Source: Rana temporaria (Eukaryota > Chordata > Amphibia > Anura > Ranidae). From it: a stretch of 64,000 nucleotides of DNA. Made by a program: the position numbers and the translations under genes. The stretch lies in contig NC_053491.1 in NCBI RefSeq assembly GCF_905171775.1, forward strand, positions 224,354,486-224,418,485, read 5' to 3'. The notes below the pieces were generated by a model. It did no database searches, had not been told where the DNA came from, and saw only the letters and a program-made list of their open reading frames with translations. Shown here one piece after another: positions 23,257 through 34,702 of this stretch. The number at the start of each line of letters is the position of its first letter. The first letter of the stretch is position 1.

Positions 23257-23290
<34 letters not shown>
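23060..23290 (+). repeat. TG-rich simple sequence
   Basis: GTGTGT and TATGTGTGTA tracts (about 23080-23180) and an uninterrupted (TG)n at 23258-23289. Confidence 0.9.
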
Positions 23291-24440
23291 AGAATCCTTA
23301 GACTGGGTGGGGGGGGTAATCCCTCGACTTGGGGGGCAGGGGAGAATCCCTGAACTAAGGGATGGGGGGGGGACAAGGAGAGGGAGTTGTGTGTAGGTGG
23401 CATTAAAGCTTATGCTGCTATAAACCCTTCCCACTGTAGACACAACTTGACCACACTCACAATTTGGTAGTTATATTGGTTCAGACCATTTTTGTGTGTG
23501 GGGGGCGGGTTGCAAATAAAGGTGTGCTGGGGGCAGAGGGCAGGGAACAGAGCCTTCAAAAAGAGAAGCTGCAGAGAGGAAGACCGTGCCCTAGAAAGAG
23601 GGACTGTGAAGTACAGTGCATTCGGGGCTGAGAGTTGTGAGACTAAGGCTGGGCAACCCAACCAGGCTGCAGAGAGAGTGTTGTTGTGCTGAGAGGACCA
23701 CGTGGAATTAAGAGGGGGCCCCAAAGTGTGGTGTGACCTCTCACCTTGCTTTTTAGGAACAGCCTGCTGGCCTGAGGGTGCCCATACAGCTTCAGGGATT
23801 TGGCCATCTTTTATTTGTAATGTAACTTTTTGAAATATTCTTTTTTTGCAGAATTAGCATGCTAAGCACCAACCTTTTGTATTCATTTTGCATGTTTCTA
23901 TGTAGATATAATATATGCATGTATTAGTACGTAAGGATACACAGGCAGACAAACATAGATACATGTCTTCATGATGCGTTAAAGTTTTATTAAGATGCCC
24001 TTTAGAAGTGCAGGGAAAATGAAGCTGGAGATGTTCTGCTTGACGAAGCGGAAAATGTGATTTCAGCCCACCTCAGTGACTTCTGATGGGCTTGTGCCAG
24101 TGAGAGGACATCTGTTTAATAGAAAACAAAGCTAGTTACTCTCAGTGAGGAATTACCTGCAGCAAATTTTATCTAAGCTATCATGATAAATATTATACAT
24201 AGTTTCCTACCTAACAGTTCTATACACAAAACAATCAAATCCAGAAAAGCACATTGCAGTTTCGTTACTTTCGTAAAAAAGATACTCTCTTGCACACACC
24301 TAAACATTCCATTAAACAGTTTTGAATGGATCTTTATGCATAAAATAACTGTCACCAAAGCCACTTATTTGTGGGAACCTCCAAGTTCCTACTACTATGA
24401 CCAAATCCATGACCACTTTGATGGACAAACTCCATGATGG
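23290..24440. other. unassigned interval
   Basis: The first 100 bp carry two or three copies of a GAGAATCC...GACT-type unit (also seen just before 19800), suggesting the hAT composite landed in a short minisatellite. The rest, to 24440, shows nothing I can assign. Confidence 0.35.
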
Positions 24441-24875
24441 GCTATGTCACTGGCCACTAGTGATCAGGTAGTGATTGGTTGCCAGAGGTTAGAGCATATC
24501 ATTATCACCCACTGACTGGTAGCTAGAGGTTGCAGCACACATTACGGCTCACTGATTAGTTGCTAGAGGTTACAGCACATTATTTCTACTTGCTGATTGG
24601 TTGCTAGAGATTACTGCACATCATTACTGCTCACTGATTGGTTGCTAGAGGTTACTACACACACTCACCACTCGCTAATTGGTTACTAGAGGTTGCTGGA
24701 CATTATTACTGCTCACTGAGTGGTTGCTAGAGGCTACTGCACTTCATTATCGCTCACACATCAGTTGCTAGAGATTACTGCACATCCTTACTGCTCACCG
24801 ATTGGTTGCTAGAGGTTAGTGCACATCTTTACAACTCACTGATTGGTTGCTGGAGGTTATAGCACATCTCCTCAC
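24441..24875 (+). repeat. minisatellite with about 41-bp unit
   Basis: About ten diverged units built on CTCACTGATTGGTTGCTAGA then GGTTACTGCACATCATTACTG. Unit length is 40-43 bp. Confidence 0.92.
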
Positions 24876-25049
24876 TGCCTGTACACCATGGACTGGTGAG
24901 GTGAGGGGACCCATCAATAGATAGAAAACATCTATGGATACTAGGACTCCTGGCATCAGTGGCAATGGTGGGGGGATGGACTTAGCTAGGTGGCAGTACA
25001 CTGTAGCAAACTCCAAATCATCATCTATTGGCATGTATGTCGCAGGGGA

Positions 25050-25865
25050 TTCTATACTGACCACCAATGTAATGGGGAATTTACACTGACCACCAATGTA
25101 ATGGGGAATTTACACTGACCAACAATGTGAGGGGGAATTTGCACTAACTACCATGTAACTGGGAATTGTTTGCCATCCACCAATAGAAAGAGGGATTTCT
25201 ACACTCACAACAATGTAATAGGAGAATTTACTACAACCACCAGTGTAAGGGGGATTAAACAATGACCTCCATGTAAGGGGGAATTTACACTGACAACCAC
25301 TGTCAAGGAGATTTGTAATGACCACTATTGTAAGGTGACACTTCTACACAGACCACCAATGTTAGGGGGGATTTACACTGACCACCAGTGTAAGGGCAAT
25401 TTTGCACTTACCAACAATGTAAAGGGAAATTTACACTGACCACCACTGTAATGAAGGATTTACACTGGAACACAGTGGTGTACACTAGTGGGGGATTGTA
25501 CTCCAACAACCAATAAAGGGGGATTTCTACACTAACCACTATTGTAATTGGACATTTATAATGAGCACCAATTTAAGGGGGGCTTCTACATGGTAAACCA
25601 ATGTAAGGGAGGATTCAACACTGACCACAAATGCAAGTTAGGATTTTTACCAACTACTAATATAAAGTCTACACTGCCCACCAATGTAAAGGAGAGTTTA
25701 CACTAACCACGAATGTAATAGGAGCATTAACAGTAACCACCAATGTAAGGAGGGATTTACACTGACCACCAATGTAAGTGGGGAATTCGCACTGTCCACT
25801 AGTGTGAATGAAATGATTCTACACCAAGCCCAATTTAATGAGAAGATTTACACTGACCACCAATA
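25050..25865 (+). repeat. minisatellite with about 29-bp unit
   Basis: Roughly 27 diverged units of ACTGACCACCAATGTAAGGG plus GGAATTTAC. Units drift in length (25-32 bp), so the array is old. It lies about 180 bp after the 41-bp array. Confidence 0.92.
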
Positions 25866-26357
25866 AGATATTTAGCCTACGTTCACATTTGTGTGCCAGG
25901 AATGCGTGCAAAATCGATTTCCTGACACCAAAGAAACGCGCTGCCCCTTAGCAGATACACAGCAGTGCCACTAATTGTTAATGACACCCTCACGCATTTG
26001 CTGACCTGTGCGTTTTCACACACACCAAAATTCACGGTGCTATGGCACCATGTGGTTCAGTGTGTGATTGTGAAAAAGGGCTAAGGACTCTTTTTCCCGT
26101 GTTTCTAGCGCATAGAGCAGCCCATGGAAATAAATGGGCTGCCCTACATACAACTTACATCTTTATCCACCCTGTCAGTACACCTCAGCATCCTAAAATC
26201 CCTGCTAAAATCTGCACCCCAAACCTCCCTGCATCCTCTCCCCCCATTTAACTCTGCATACCTCTATACATCCCCTCCTTGCTCATTTGTGCACCCCACC
26301 AAACAAATTCCTTCTGTGCCAACCATGGCTTTTAATGCCATGTATACCCCACCTTTT
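25866..26357. other. unassigned interval with MITE-like start
   Basis: AGCCTACGTTCACATTTGTG near 25871 resembles the ends of GTTCACAC-type MITEs. The opposite end was not found. No gene. Confidence 0.3.
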
Positions 26358-26460
26358 TAATGAAGAGTCCATCAAATGCAGCCCACCAGCGCTCCCATCA
26401 AATGCAACCTCACCAGCGCCCATCAAATGCAGCCTATCAGAACCCATCAATGAATGTTTG
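26358..26460 (+). repeat. four-unit tract of the 24-bp minisatellite family
   Basis: CCATCAAATGCAGCCCACCA and three following units match the 6.4-7.9 kb array motif. The tract is followed by GCACTGGCCCTG at 26516-26527, a possible hAT right end. Confidence 0.75.
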
Positions 26461-26524
26461 TTTGCCTCCTAGGCAGCAGTGTGCCCTAGGCGGCTGCCTA
26501 GTTTGCCTAGTGGTAGCACTGGCC

Positions 26525-26815
26525 CTGCACATACTACCCACCTCCATAAACGCCACACCCACTCTCCTGCACATACTACCAGCCAGCATACAATCCACAC
26601 CCACTCTCCTGCACATACTACCCACCTCCATAAACGCCATACCCACTCTCCTGCACATACTACCAGCCAGCATACAATCCACACCCACTCTCCTGCACAT
26701 ACTACCAGCCAGCATACAATCCACACCCACTCTCCTGCACATACTACCAGCCAGCATACAATCCACACCCACTCTCCTGCACATACTACCAGCCAGCATA
26801 CACTCCACACCCCTC
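26525..26815 (+). repeat. 42-bp minisatellite, about 7 units
   Basis: Two unit types, both 42 bp, start CACTCTCCTGCACATACTAC and continue either CCACCTCCATAAACGCC or CAGCCAGCATACAATCC. The order A-B-A-B-B-B-B suggests recent expansion of type B. Cys/Trp-rich and Thr/His-rich frames across it are artefacts. Confidence 0.95.
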
Positions 26816-26829
26816 TTCTGTAAATAATA

Positions 26830-27320
26830 CCCACCGCTATACCCTCCGTACCCCTCTAATACTTTATTACGTTTTTTTTTCTCTATCTTATCTTCTTGAC
26901 ATTTGGTAGTCATATCCCAAAAAATTCTAAAAAGTATCTTTTTTTTTTTATCTCATGACCAAATTTGAGAAAAAACGTATAGATCATACAATCATTCCAT
27001 AAACACATACCACATACACTGCATATATAATTTGAGGAAAATATTCTTATAAAATAGTTTACCATTTGCCAATAAAAAAATAAATAAATCTGGTCACCTT
27101 ATAATATACTTCATAGATTTATTTAGATGTAATCAATATGCCAAAAGAGAAAAGGGTTGTGCATACACAGGCACTATATTCTATAATTAATCTATGTAAC
27201 CAATGAAATAATTAAACTTTAATGGTTTCCAAGGATCCACTAATCACACTGTTATGTACAAATTTTATTTACGCCATATAGATAAAACCAATGTGACATT
27301 AAAAACCCTCCTGTTGTTTT
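26830..27320. other. AT-rich unassigned interval
   Basis: No coding signal or terminal repeats identified. Confidence 0.3.
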
Positions 27321-27326
27321 TTTCCT

Positions 27327-27412
27327 TTTACAGGAATTTGTAACATTCCCTCACACAGCTATAGGTTGTGTAGCTAGCTGCATGAGGGAATGTCACATAC
27401 TCCTGTAAAAAA
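27327..27412. repeat. imperfect 86-bp hairpin
   Basis: TTTACAGGAATTTGTAACAT then TCCCTCA pairs with TGAGGGAATGTCACATACTC then CTGTAAA, allowing a few mismatches. The loop lies around GCTATAGGTTGTGTAGC. In size and shape it resembles a MITE remnant or a precursor-microRNA-like fold. No expression evidence. Confidence 0.7.
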
Positions 27413-27473
27413 AATTAAATGTGTACAATTTCAACAGTGTGATTTTGTGCAATCATTGGGCACCATTAAAGTC

Positions 27474-27530
27474 CAATTGTTTCAATGGTTATATATTTAG
27501 AGTCTAAATATATAACCATTGAAACAATTG
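27474..27530. repeat. 57-bp perfect palindrome
   Basis: Arms of 28 bp beginning CAATTGTTTCAATGG are exactly complementary around a single central G (27502). Confidence 0.97.
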
Positions 27531-27532
27531 AA

Positions 27533-27647
27533 ACATTGAACTATTATCTTCTATTTTCAAAGTTGTTATAACAGTTGCGTATGTCTAAATTTTAGACATA
27601 CGCAACTGTTATAACAACTTTGAAAATAGAAGATAATAGTTCAATGT
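27533..27647. repeat. 115-bp perfect palindrome
   Basis: Arms of 57 bp beginning ACATTGAACTATTATC are exactly complementary around one central T (27590). Only 2 bp separate it from the preceding palindrome. No mismatch was found on base-by-base comparison. Confidence 0.97.
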
Positions 27648-27834
27648 CTGGCTAAATATTCATTGCTTCAAATGGGCTTTAAAAGAATCCTGTACTGAGA
27701 GAAAATGGTGACTTTGCTACACTTTACTTCCAGAATTGTAGTTATCTGTTATGCTAAGCTGAGCCACTGACCTTGAGAGAGTATGCCAGCCAGACAATCT
27801 GACTTTCTATTTCAGATCAGTGACTCCACCCTAT

Positions 27835-28518
27835 TGGGTAGATTCAGGTAGGGGCGCGCTAATTTGCGGCGGCGTAGCCTAGCGTGTTTACACTACTCTT
27901 AAGTAAGAGAGGCAAGTACATGATTCTCAAGGCACTTACCTCCTTACTTAGGGCGGCGTAGTGTAAACGCGGTGGGCGTAGGGGCGCCTAATTCAAATGG
28001 GTTGGAGGGGGCGTGTTTAATGGCAATGAGGCTTGACCTCACGTTTTTGACGTTTTTTTGTCACTGCGCATGCGCCGGGCGACTACATATCCCAGTGCGC
28101 ATTGCGGCTGAGTACGCCGTACGGGCCTATTGATTTTGACGTGGACGTAAACGACGTAAATCCCTATTAGCGGACGACTTACGCAAACAACGTAAAAAAT
28201 TAGAACCTCGCGGTGGAATAACTTTAGGTCGCCTAAGGCCTTACGGAAACGGCGTAAATCGACTGCGGCGGCCGGGCGTACGTTCGTGAATCGATGTAGA
28301 AACTCATTTACATCTTCTACGCCGGCCGCAATGGAAGCGCCACCTAGCGGCCATCCGAAAAATTGCAATCTAAGATAGGACGGTGCAAGCCGTCCTATCT
28401 TAGATATGTTTAAGCGTATCTCTGTTTGAGCATACGCTTAAACATAGGTCGGCGTAGATTCTGAGTTAGGTCGACTTATCTACTGATAAGTCGGCCTAAC
28501 TCTACCTGAATCTACCTA
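27835..28518 (+). mobile_element. CpG-rich MITE, copy 3 (TSD TAT)
   Basis: 684 bp. Ends are TGGGTAGATTCAGGTAG and, inverted, TAGGTAGATTCAGGTAG, flanked by TAT on both sides (27832-27834 and 28519-28521). It carries GCGCATGCGCC and GCGCCACCTAGCGGCC. The right part contains a hairpin of CCGTCCTATCTTAGAT-type arms. Confidence 0.9.
28337..28350 (-). promoter_or_regulatory. CTCF-consensus-like site in CpG-MITE copy 3
   Basis: The minus strand reads CCGCTAGGTGGCGC, 13 of 14 positions of the CTCF core consensus. Confidence 0.5.
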
Positions 28519-28712
28519 TATATCTCTAAACCACTTAAAAAAGTATTGAAACCAGCATAATTGTATATCCCCCATTTCCAAACCCCCTTCACCCTATACC
28601 TCTAAACCACTTACCACCCCCCACCCCCAAAAGTATTGAAACCATGAGAACTTTATATCCCCCATTTCCAAAGCCCCTTCCCCCCTATACCTCTAAACCA
28701 CTTACCACCCTC
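28519..28712 (+). repeat. short tandem repeat, unit about 86 bp
   Basis: CTCTAAACCACTTA recurs at about 28526, 28601 and 28693. The intervening AAGTATTGAAACCA and ATATCCCCCATTTCCAAA are also repeated, giving two full units and a partial one. Confidence 0.85.
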
Positions 28713-28990
28713 CACCCTTTACCTGCTTCTCCTTTTTGTTTCCTTAGAGGAGAAGTCTGTCCTGAGCTTGTTTGGCTGGGCTATTCCTATGGGCCACAGG
28801 AGTGCAAATTGCAGGCACTGCATCATTACCACAATAAAGTCTGGATCTGCCAGGTGCCTGGACTGATGCCCATCTCAAACTCTCAGCGAGCCGCTGAGAG
28901 ACTGAGATGGCTGATCCACATCCCTCCACATCTCAGCACTCCAGTGAGCGTGGAGGAGCAGAGTGGAGAGCTGCTGCTGATTATACCAGC

Positions 28991-29056
28991 GCGTTTCGTC
29001 ATCACAACTTACTCATGGGGTGTCATCCCATGAGTAAGTCGTGATGACGAAATGCG
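28991..29056. repeat. hairpin with TGATGACGAAAyGCG arms
   Basis: GCGTTTCGTCATCACAACTT plus ACTCATGGG is followed after a short loop by CCCATGAGTAAGTCGTGATG plus ACGAAATGCG. Each arm, read outward, contains GTYGTGATGACGAAA, resembling stem II and the GAAA box of Penelope-type hammerhead motifs. Confidence 0.7.
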
Positions 29057-29348
29057 TGATTTAGTGTCACCTTAAGGTTCTACATCATTGAGCTTTGATA
29101 GATGTAGTGTAATTTTTACTTTGAGATGTTTTCAAGATTTACAGCCCCAGTTAGCAGTGCTCTTTGCCTACTACTGCATGAACTGGGCTGCCAGTGTGAT
29201 GCTGCAGCAGCCAATACAGATCACTTCTCACTCTCCAACTGCCAGTGCGTGGGGGACCAAACGTACAGTGAAGGTGGGGGGGCTGGAGGACAATTTGATC
29301 TGGCTATGATGCAGCCAATATGAACTGCAGGGGTGCGCTGCAGACAGC

Positions 29349-30867
29349 TGAGGAAACTGTAATAAGCTGTGCAGCCCAGGAGATAAAAAGGCTGCTGGGA
29401 ACTGCCTTGAACTATGGGGGATGTAGTCAGTTTTCTATAAACCCAAGGACTGAATGGGTCTACAAGTCCCAGTAGGACTGAGAGCAGCAGGAGGAGGAAG
29501 AGGTGACCAGGGGCTGGGCTGCTAAGTTGGAGAACTGCCTGCAGTGAGCGTTTGCCATAGTGCCGGCGAGAGACTGGGCTGCCAAATCTGTGTGGAGGGC
29601 ATGGCTGTTGGAGAGAGAAGGGGCATCACTGATTCCATGTAAGGTCATCACTACAGGGTTCCGAATTGCTACAAAGGCCACTGTTTTCAGATGCCAGAGC
29701 GCTGGAGATTTAGTTGCAGACTGCAAAGTGGTGAGAAGTTGCTGGTCACAACTTTATTATTCAGTTCACAGACTGATTGTTGGTGAGAGGCTGCTGGCCA
29801 CAACTTCCTTACCCACTTCTTAAAGGGATAGTGTCACCTTGCCTTGGTATGCAGTTTGGGTATTTACGCCCTGTACTGTGGGATCCCCTTAAACCAGGGG
29901 CCTCAAAACCTTCAGAACAAAGGGCCAGTTTACTATCCTTCTGACTTTGAGGGGGCCGGACTGTGACCAGTAAGGATGGAAAATGTCCTGGAATCAATTG
30001 GAGTAAAGAATGGCACAGTGGAAGAAATATTGGCCAATTGTTGGTATTTGGGGAAAAAATAGTGCCCCATCACTGGTGTCAGTGGGAAGAATAGTGCCCC
30101 ATTGTTGAGGTCAGTGGTAGGATTAGATGCCCTATTGTTGGTATTGGTGACCGGACTTATGCCTAATTGCTGTTGTAGAGGGATAGTGTCCAAAGGGCCT
30201 GATAAAGGCAAGTAAAAGGCCAAATCTGGCCTCCAGGCCACTGTCTTAAACCTAGAGAAATTACTCCAACACAGGAACTTTAGTGTGTCAGAGATTGTGG
30301 CATTGCCAGAAGGGACCCATACATCAGCAGTTTCTTCGATGGTAAACACTACACATCATTCAGAAATCATTGCAGGTGCAGGTGACCTGCATTTTCCTGT
30401 TTCAGCTGCTTTGCATTCCCATAGAATGGAGTATTAGCCCCCGTATTAGCCCCCGTTCTCACTGGCCCGATTTGACATGTCAAATCACATGCCAAATCAA
30501 AGCCTATTGCCAGCAACGGCACCGTCCTAATAGGTGCAATGCCGTCTTAGCTATCATTTTTACTGCTCTGACCAAAATAAACTGTTATCTGACTGGCTCC
30601 TATGTTCTTCTCTGCTTTACACTTCATCATAGTTATTTCATTACCCTTTACAGTTTACACCACCTTTTCAAATAAGCCTGTTTGTGTGAAGATATCCTGC
30701 TTCCTAACTTATAATGATCTGTAATATTCCTGGATCAATGAAACAACCTTTCTCGGTATTTCACTGTCATTAACACCCCCAACTGGTACACAGATCATCT
30801 TAGTGGAATGATATATTACCCCTGCAGGACGGTGGACCTGTAATGCAATGGTATACTGGAGGTATGC
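29349..30867 (+). repeat. 1.5-kb tandem duplication, unit 1
   Basis: It starts TGAGGAAACTGTAATAAGCT and ends GGTATACTGGAGGTATGC, immediately followed by a second copy. The interior includes GGGGCCTCAAAACCTTCAG and a GGGGGCCGGACTGTG stretch, typical of an interspersed repeat. The only open frames are short and unconvincing. It contains an extra GGTGACCTGCA relative to unit 2. Confidence 0.93.
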
Positions 30868-32387
30868 TGAGGAAACTGTAATAAGCTGTGCAGCCCAGGA
30901 GATAAAAAGGCTGCTGGGAACTGCCTTGAACTATGGGGGATGTAGTCAGTTTTCTATAAACCCAAGGACTGAATGGGTCTACAAGTCCCAGTAGGACTGA
31001 GAGCAGCAGGAGGAGAAAGAGGTGACCAGGGGCTGGGCTGCTAAGTTGGAGAACTGCCTGCAGTGAGCGTTTGCCATAGTGCCGGCGAGAGACTGGGCTG
31101 CCAAATCTGTGTTGAGGGCATGGCTGTTGGAGAGAGAAGGGGCATCACTGATTCCATGTAAGGTCATCACTACAGGGTTCCGAATTGCTACAAAGGCCAC
31201 TGTTTTCAGATGCCAGAGCGCTGGAGATTTAGTTGCAGACTGCAAAGTGGTGAGAAGTTGCTGGTCACAACTTTATTATTCAGTTCACAGACTGATTGTT
31301 GGTGAGAGGCTGCTGGCCACAACTTCCTTACCCACTTCTTAAAGGGATAGTGTCACCTTGCCTTGGTATGCAGTTTGGGTATTTACGCCCTGTACTGTGG
31401 GATCCCCTTAAACCAGGGGCCTCAAAACCTTCAGGACAAAGGGCCAGTTTACGATGCTTCTGACTTTGAGGGGGCCGGACTGTGACCAGTAAGGATGGAA
31501 AATGTCCTGGAATCAATTGGAGTAAAGAATGGCACAGTGGAAGAAATATTGGCCAATTGTTGGTATTTGGGGAAAAAATAGTGCCCCATCACTGGTGTCA
31601 GTGGGAAGAATAGTGCCCCATTGTTGAGGTCAGTGGTAGGATTAGATGCCCTATTGTTGGTATTGGTGACCGGACTTATGCCCAATTGCTGTTGTAGAAG
31701 GAATATGAGTATGAGTGGGAGGGAAAGTGTCCAAAGGGTCTGATAAAGGCAAGTAAAAGGCCAAATCTGGCCTCCAGGCCACTGTCTTAAAACTAGAGAA
31801 ATTACTCCAACACAGGAACTTTAGTGTGTCAGAGATTGTGGCATTGCCAGAAGGGACCCATACATCAGCAGTTTCTTCTATGGTAAACACTACACATCAT
31901 TCAGGAATCATTGCAGGTGCATTTTTCCTGTTTCAGCTGCTTTGCATTCCCATAGAATGGAGTATTAGCCCCCGTTCTCACTGGCCCAATTTGACATGTC
32001 AAATCACATGCCAAATCGGAGCCTATTGCCAGCAACGACACCATCCTAATAGGTGCGATGCCGTCTTAGCTATCATTTTTACTGCTCTGACCAAAATAAA
32101 CTGTTATCAGACTGGCTCCTATGTTCTTCTCTGCTTTACACTTCATCATAGTTATTTCATTACCCTTTACAGTTTACACCACCTTTTCAAATAAGCCTGT
32201 TTGTGTGAAGATATCCTGCTTCCTAACTTATAATGATCTGTAATATTCCTGGATCAATGAAACAACCTTTCTCAGTATTTCACTGTCATTAACACCCCCA
32301 ACTGGTACACAGATCATCTTAGTGGAATGATATATTACCCCTGCAGGACGGTGGACCTGTAATGCAATGGTATACTGGAGGGAGTAT
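30868..32387 (+). repeat. 1.5-kb tandem duplication, unit 2
   Basis: Nearly identical to unit 1 over its length, with scattered substitutions. It has a small insertion containing ATGAGTATGAGTGGGAGG near 31705 and lacks the GGTGACCTGCA block. After GGTATACTGGAGGGAG the sequences diverge. High identity implies a recent duplication. Confidence 0.93.
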
Positions 32388-32929
32388 GCTCTAGCTAGAT
32401 AATTCAGAATGTGCCTGTGATCAATATATAATCTGTATTTGCAAATTCACATATGCTGCTATTAAATCAATTGTTAATATTTCCTTGTGATTTTGGCATC
32501 TAACGGTATAAGCATTTAGTCAATATCCATTGTCTCAGTCAAGCGTGGCAAGTCTTATCCGTCATATCTTCTTTCATTCATGCTTAGTATATAGTACAGT
32601 GGAAATTGGTGCTCAATATTTTTTTTTGGGGGGGGGCAAACAAACCCCCCCACTCACACCACAGGATGCGGACGGGAAGGCAGCCTTACCCTAGGAGATG
32701 ACGTGGATAATCGAAAACAAGGGGTAGGGCTGCTTCTGCTCCTTGCTCTAGCTGAGGGAAGAGCCAGGGCTTCTCCTCCTGGCCGAACAGACATTGCTTA
32801 TCCTCCCGGCCGAACTGGAAGTGAGTCCTGAGACCCGATTGGCCAGGAGTCCTAAGACTCCCTGGCCAATCGAGTCTCAGGACCCACTTCCTGATTGTCC
32901 GGGAGGAAAATCAGGAAGACCATAGCGAA
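32388..32929. other. unassigned interval with a long hairpin
   Basis: At about 32824-32883 GAGTCCTGAGACCCGATTGG plus CCAGGAGTC pairs with GACTCCCTGGCCAATCGAGT plus CTCAGGAC. Otherwise there is a T-run then G-run at 32619-32636 and no gene. Confidence 0.5.
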
Positions 32930-32994
32930 TGTGAAAACAATGTAGTCAAAACATACACAGGCAGCGCTTTGCACACAATTCATAGAAACACTAA

Positions 32995-34597
32995 GGACCC
33001 TTTCACATGTACGGATCCCGTGAGGATCCGTACATGTCTTATCCGCTTGCTCACACTGTGCAGGGACCGCCCTGTCAGATGTCCGTTTTCCCCTATGGGG
33101 GGATTGGATGAACAAGGACCGTCTGTCCATGTTCTCTCGATCCGCTCTGCGGGCGGATGGAAAAATAGGTGTAGCAGGGTCATCCTGTCAGAGTCTCACG
33201 ACAGGTCGTCCCCGCTGGAATTATATTCACGTTTGTAAATATGTTAGACATTGTTGTGAAGTTGTGCATCGCGGGGCTATGAGTGACAGGAGATATGGAC
33301 TCCATTGACAGGTTACGCCCTTGCAATGCCCCGTACCATTGGAACATGTGACAATTCCACTCAGCCAGTCAGAATGGACATGGGAAGTTATTTAAGAGAG
33401 GGGAGGAGCTAACTTCGCTCTATCTGGATCTGCACTCTCTCCTCAGCGGAGCTGCTAATAATCATAGCCGCGCCACTGGGCCAGAGCCTGGGCCTATTCA
33501 CGGAGAGACCAGCAATCTAGATAGAAGCAAGACCCCCAGCATCGAACTTGTGTTCTCGGAGATCGAAGAGGCAGCCCAGCTGATAACAGGAACAGTGGAG
33601 CGCCCTCGTCTGGGATCCCTCGTGCTGCGGAGCAGTGCCTTTTCTACACGTCCCCTTCTGAGGAAAAATCAGGCGGGTCGGCCTGTCGGGTGAGAGAGCA
33701 CATGCTCAGTTTCTGACTTCCTGGCTATTATAGACACCCGGTACCACTACAGGCCACAGATACCCATCGGCCCATAGCTGAAACTTAGAGGCCTGGTAAA
33801 TCGTGCCAGTGGTCTGTAGGGGGAAGTTGGCGCCGGCGGGCGATTACTTCACCAACGCCCGGCTGTCTTAGACATTGTTGGTTACTCAGTTTATTCCGCC
33901 AATTGTTACCCGTGGATTACAAATTTTTATGTGCACCGACCGGCCGCAACACCGTTATTGACTAATCTGTAGACTTGTCCGTTAGGGGCTGCTCGTGAGC
34001 ATAGACTTCCTCTAAGTTTAATGAATGGTACCATTCCTAGGTTCAAAGACAAACCTCATTAGCTTACATTGATTACTGATTCCTGCAAGGGCCCTTTCGA
34101 ATCAGACTGAGTTATTACTATTGATTGCGTTTATGTACAAATCTTACACCTGTTGTTTTCTGAGCCTTTATACAGTAAACTCACCCCTTGAATTCAAATA
34201 TATTCATTGTGTGGAGTACCCTTATTCTTGCTTGGAGAGGCCGTTTGCCACCACAGGTAATTCTTTATCATTATTGTCATTGAATATTGCATGCTTGCTA
34301 TTGTGATTTCAGCTCAGCAGGGGTCACAATATTCCTCTACCAGGTTTCTGATGTTTCAAGGGAGAGTTCGAGCTAATTAAACAGGGGCGAGTTGAGCAAA
34401 TAGAGAGTAGATCCCAAACTAATCAGCGGCTCCTTCGGGGGTAGCACTACATAGGATTTTCCTCTGTCTGCAGAATCGGAGCATTGAGGACACCGAATGA
34501 GACCCTCTATCTCATAGGGATTAATGTATAACCCTTTTTCATCCATAAACAGATGGATGAAAAAGCGGACATACGATCCGCATGTGTGAAAGGGGCC
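32995..34597. mobile_element. TAA-flanked MITE interrupted by an LTR-like element
   Basis: The left end GGACCCTTTCACATGTACGG and the right end, inverted GGCCCCTTTCACACATGCGG, are flanked by TAA (32992-32994 and 34598-34600). A 3-bp TAA duplication fits PIF/Harbinger-type insertion. The paralogous segment at 38667-38690 lacks this element and reads AAACACTAAGTTAGATCAG straight through. That is a genuine empty site. About 1.28 kb of the interior is the nested LTR-like element. Confidence 0.88.
33170..34451 (+). mobile_element. solo-LTR-like element B nested in a MITE
   Basis: It begins TGTAGCAGGGTCATCC and ends GGGGGTAGCACTACA. TAGG is repeated on both sides (33166-33169 and 34452-34455). The final AATCAGCGGCTCCTTCGGGG block closely matches that of element A at 4275-5366. 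TTATTTAAGAGAGG near 33389 is a TATA-like candidate. There is no internal ORF, so a solo LTR is inferred. The superfamily is unknown. Confidence 0.55.
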
Positions 34598-34702
34598 TAA
34601 GTTAGATCAGTATACAGTATGCATAATTATTTTAGTCCATAATCAATTTTTCAAAGGTTGTTGTGAAAAAAGCTGGTAAAAAAGTTCAATCCTTTCCGAT
34701 CC

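Larger units (their letters stand above)
19800..23257. mobile_element. hAT-type composite element with mosaic inverted interior
   Basis: The outer ends are CAGGGGCGGACTGA and, inverted, CAGGGGCAGACTGA. GGTGTGTG flanks both sides (19792-19799 and 23258-23265). The duplication falls in a TG-rich tract, so it is weaker evidence than usual. Between the ends lie several forward and reverse copies of one module (described separately) plus a nested MITE. No transposase is visible, so it is non-autonomous. Confidence 0.75.

Noticed and set aside
26437..26913. Cys/Trp- or Thr/His-rich frames over 100 residues
   Set aside because: Generated by the 42-bp minisatellite, whose length is a multiple of three.
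32995..34597. Interpreting the whole interval as one 1.6-kb transposon
   Set aside because: The LTR-like element B with its own TAGG flanks lies inside, so the outer element is a shorter MITE split by it.
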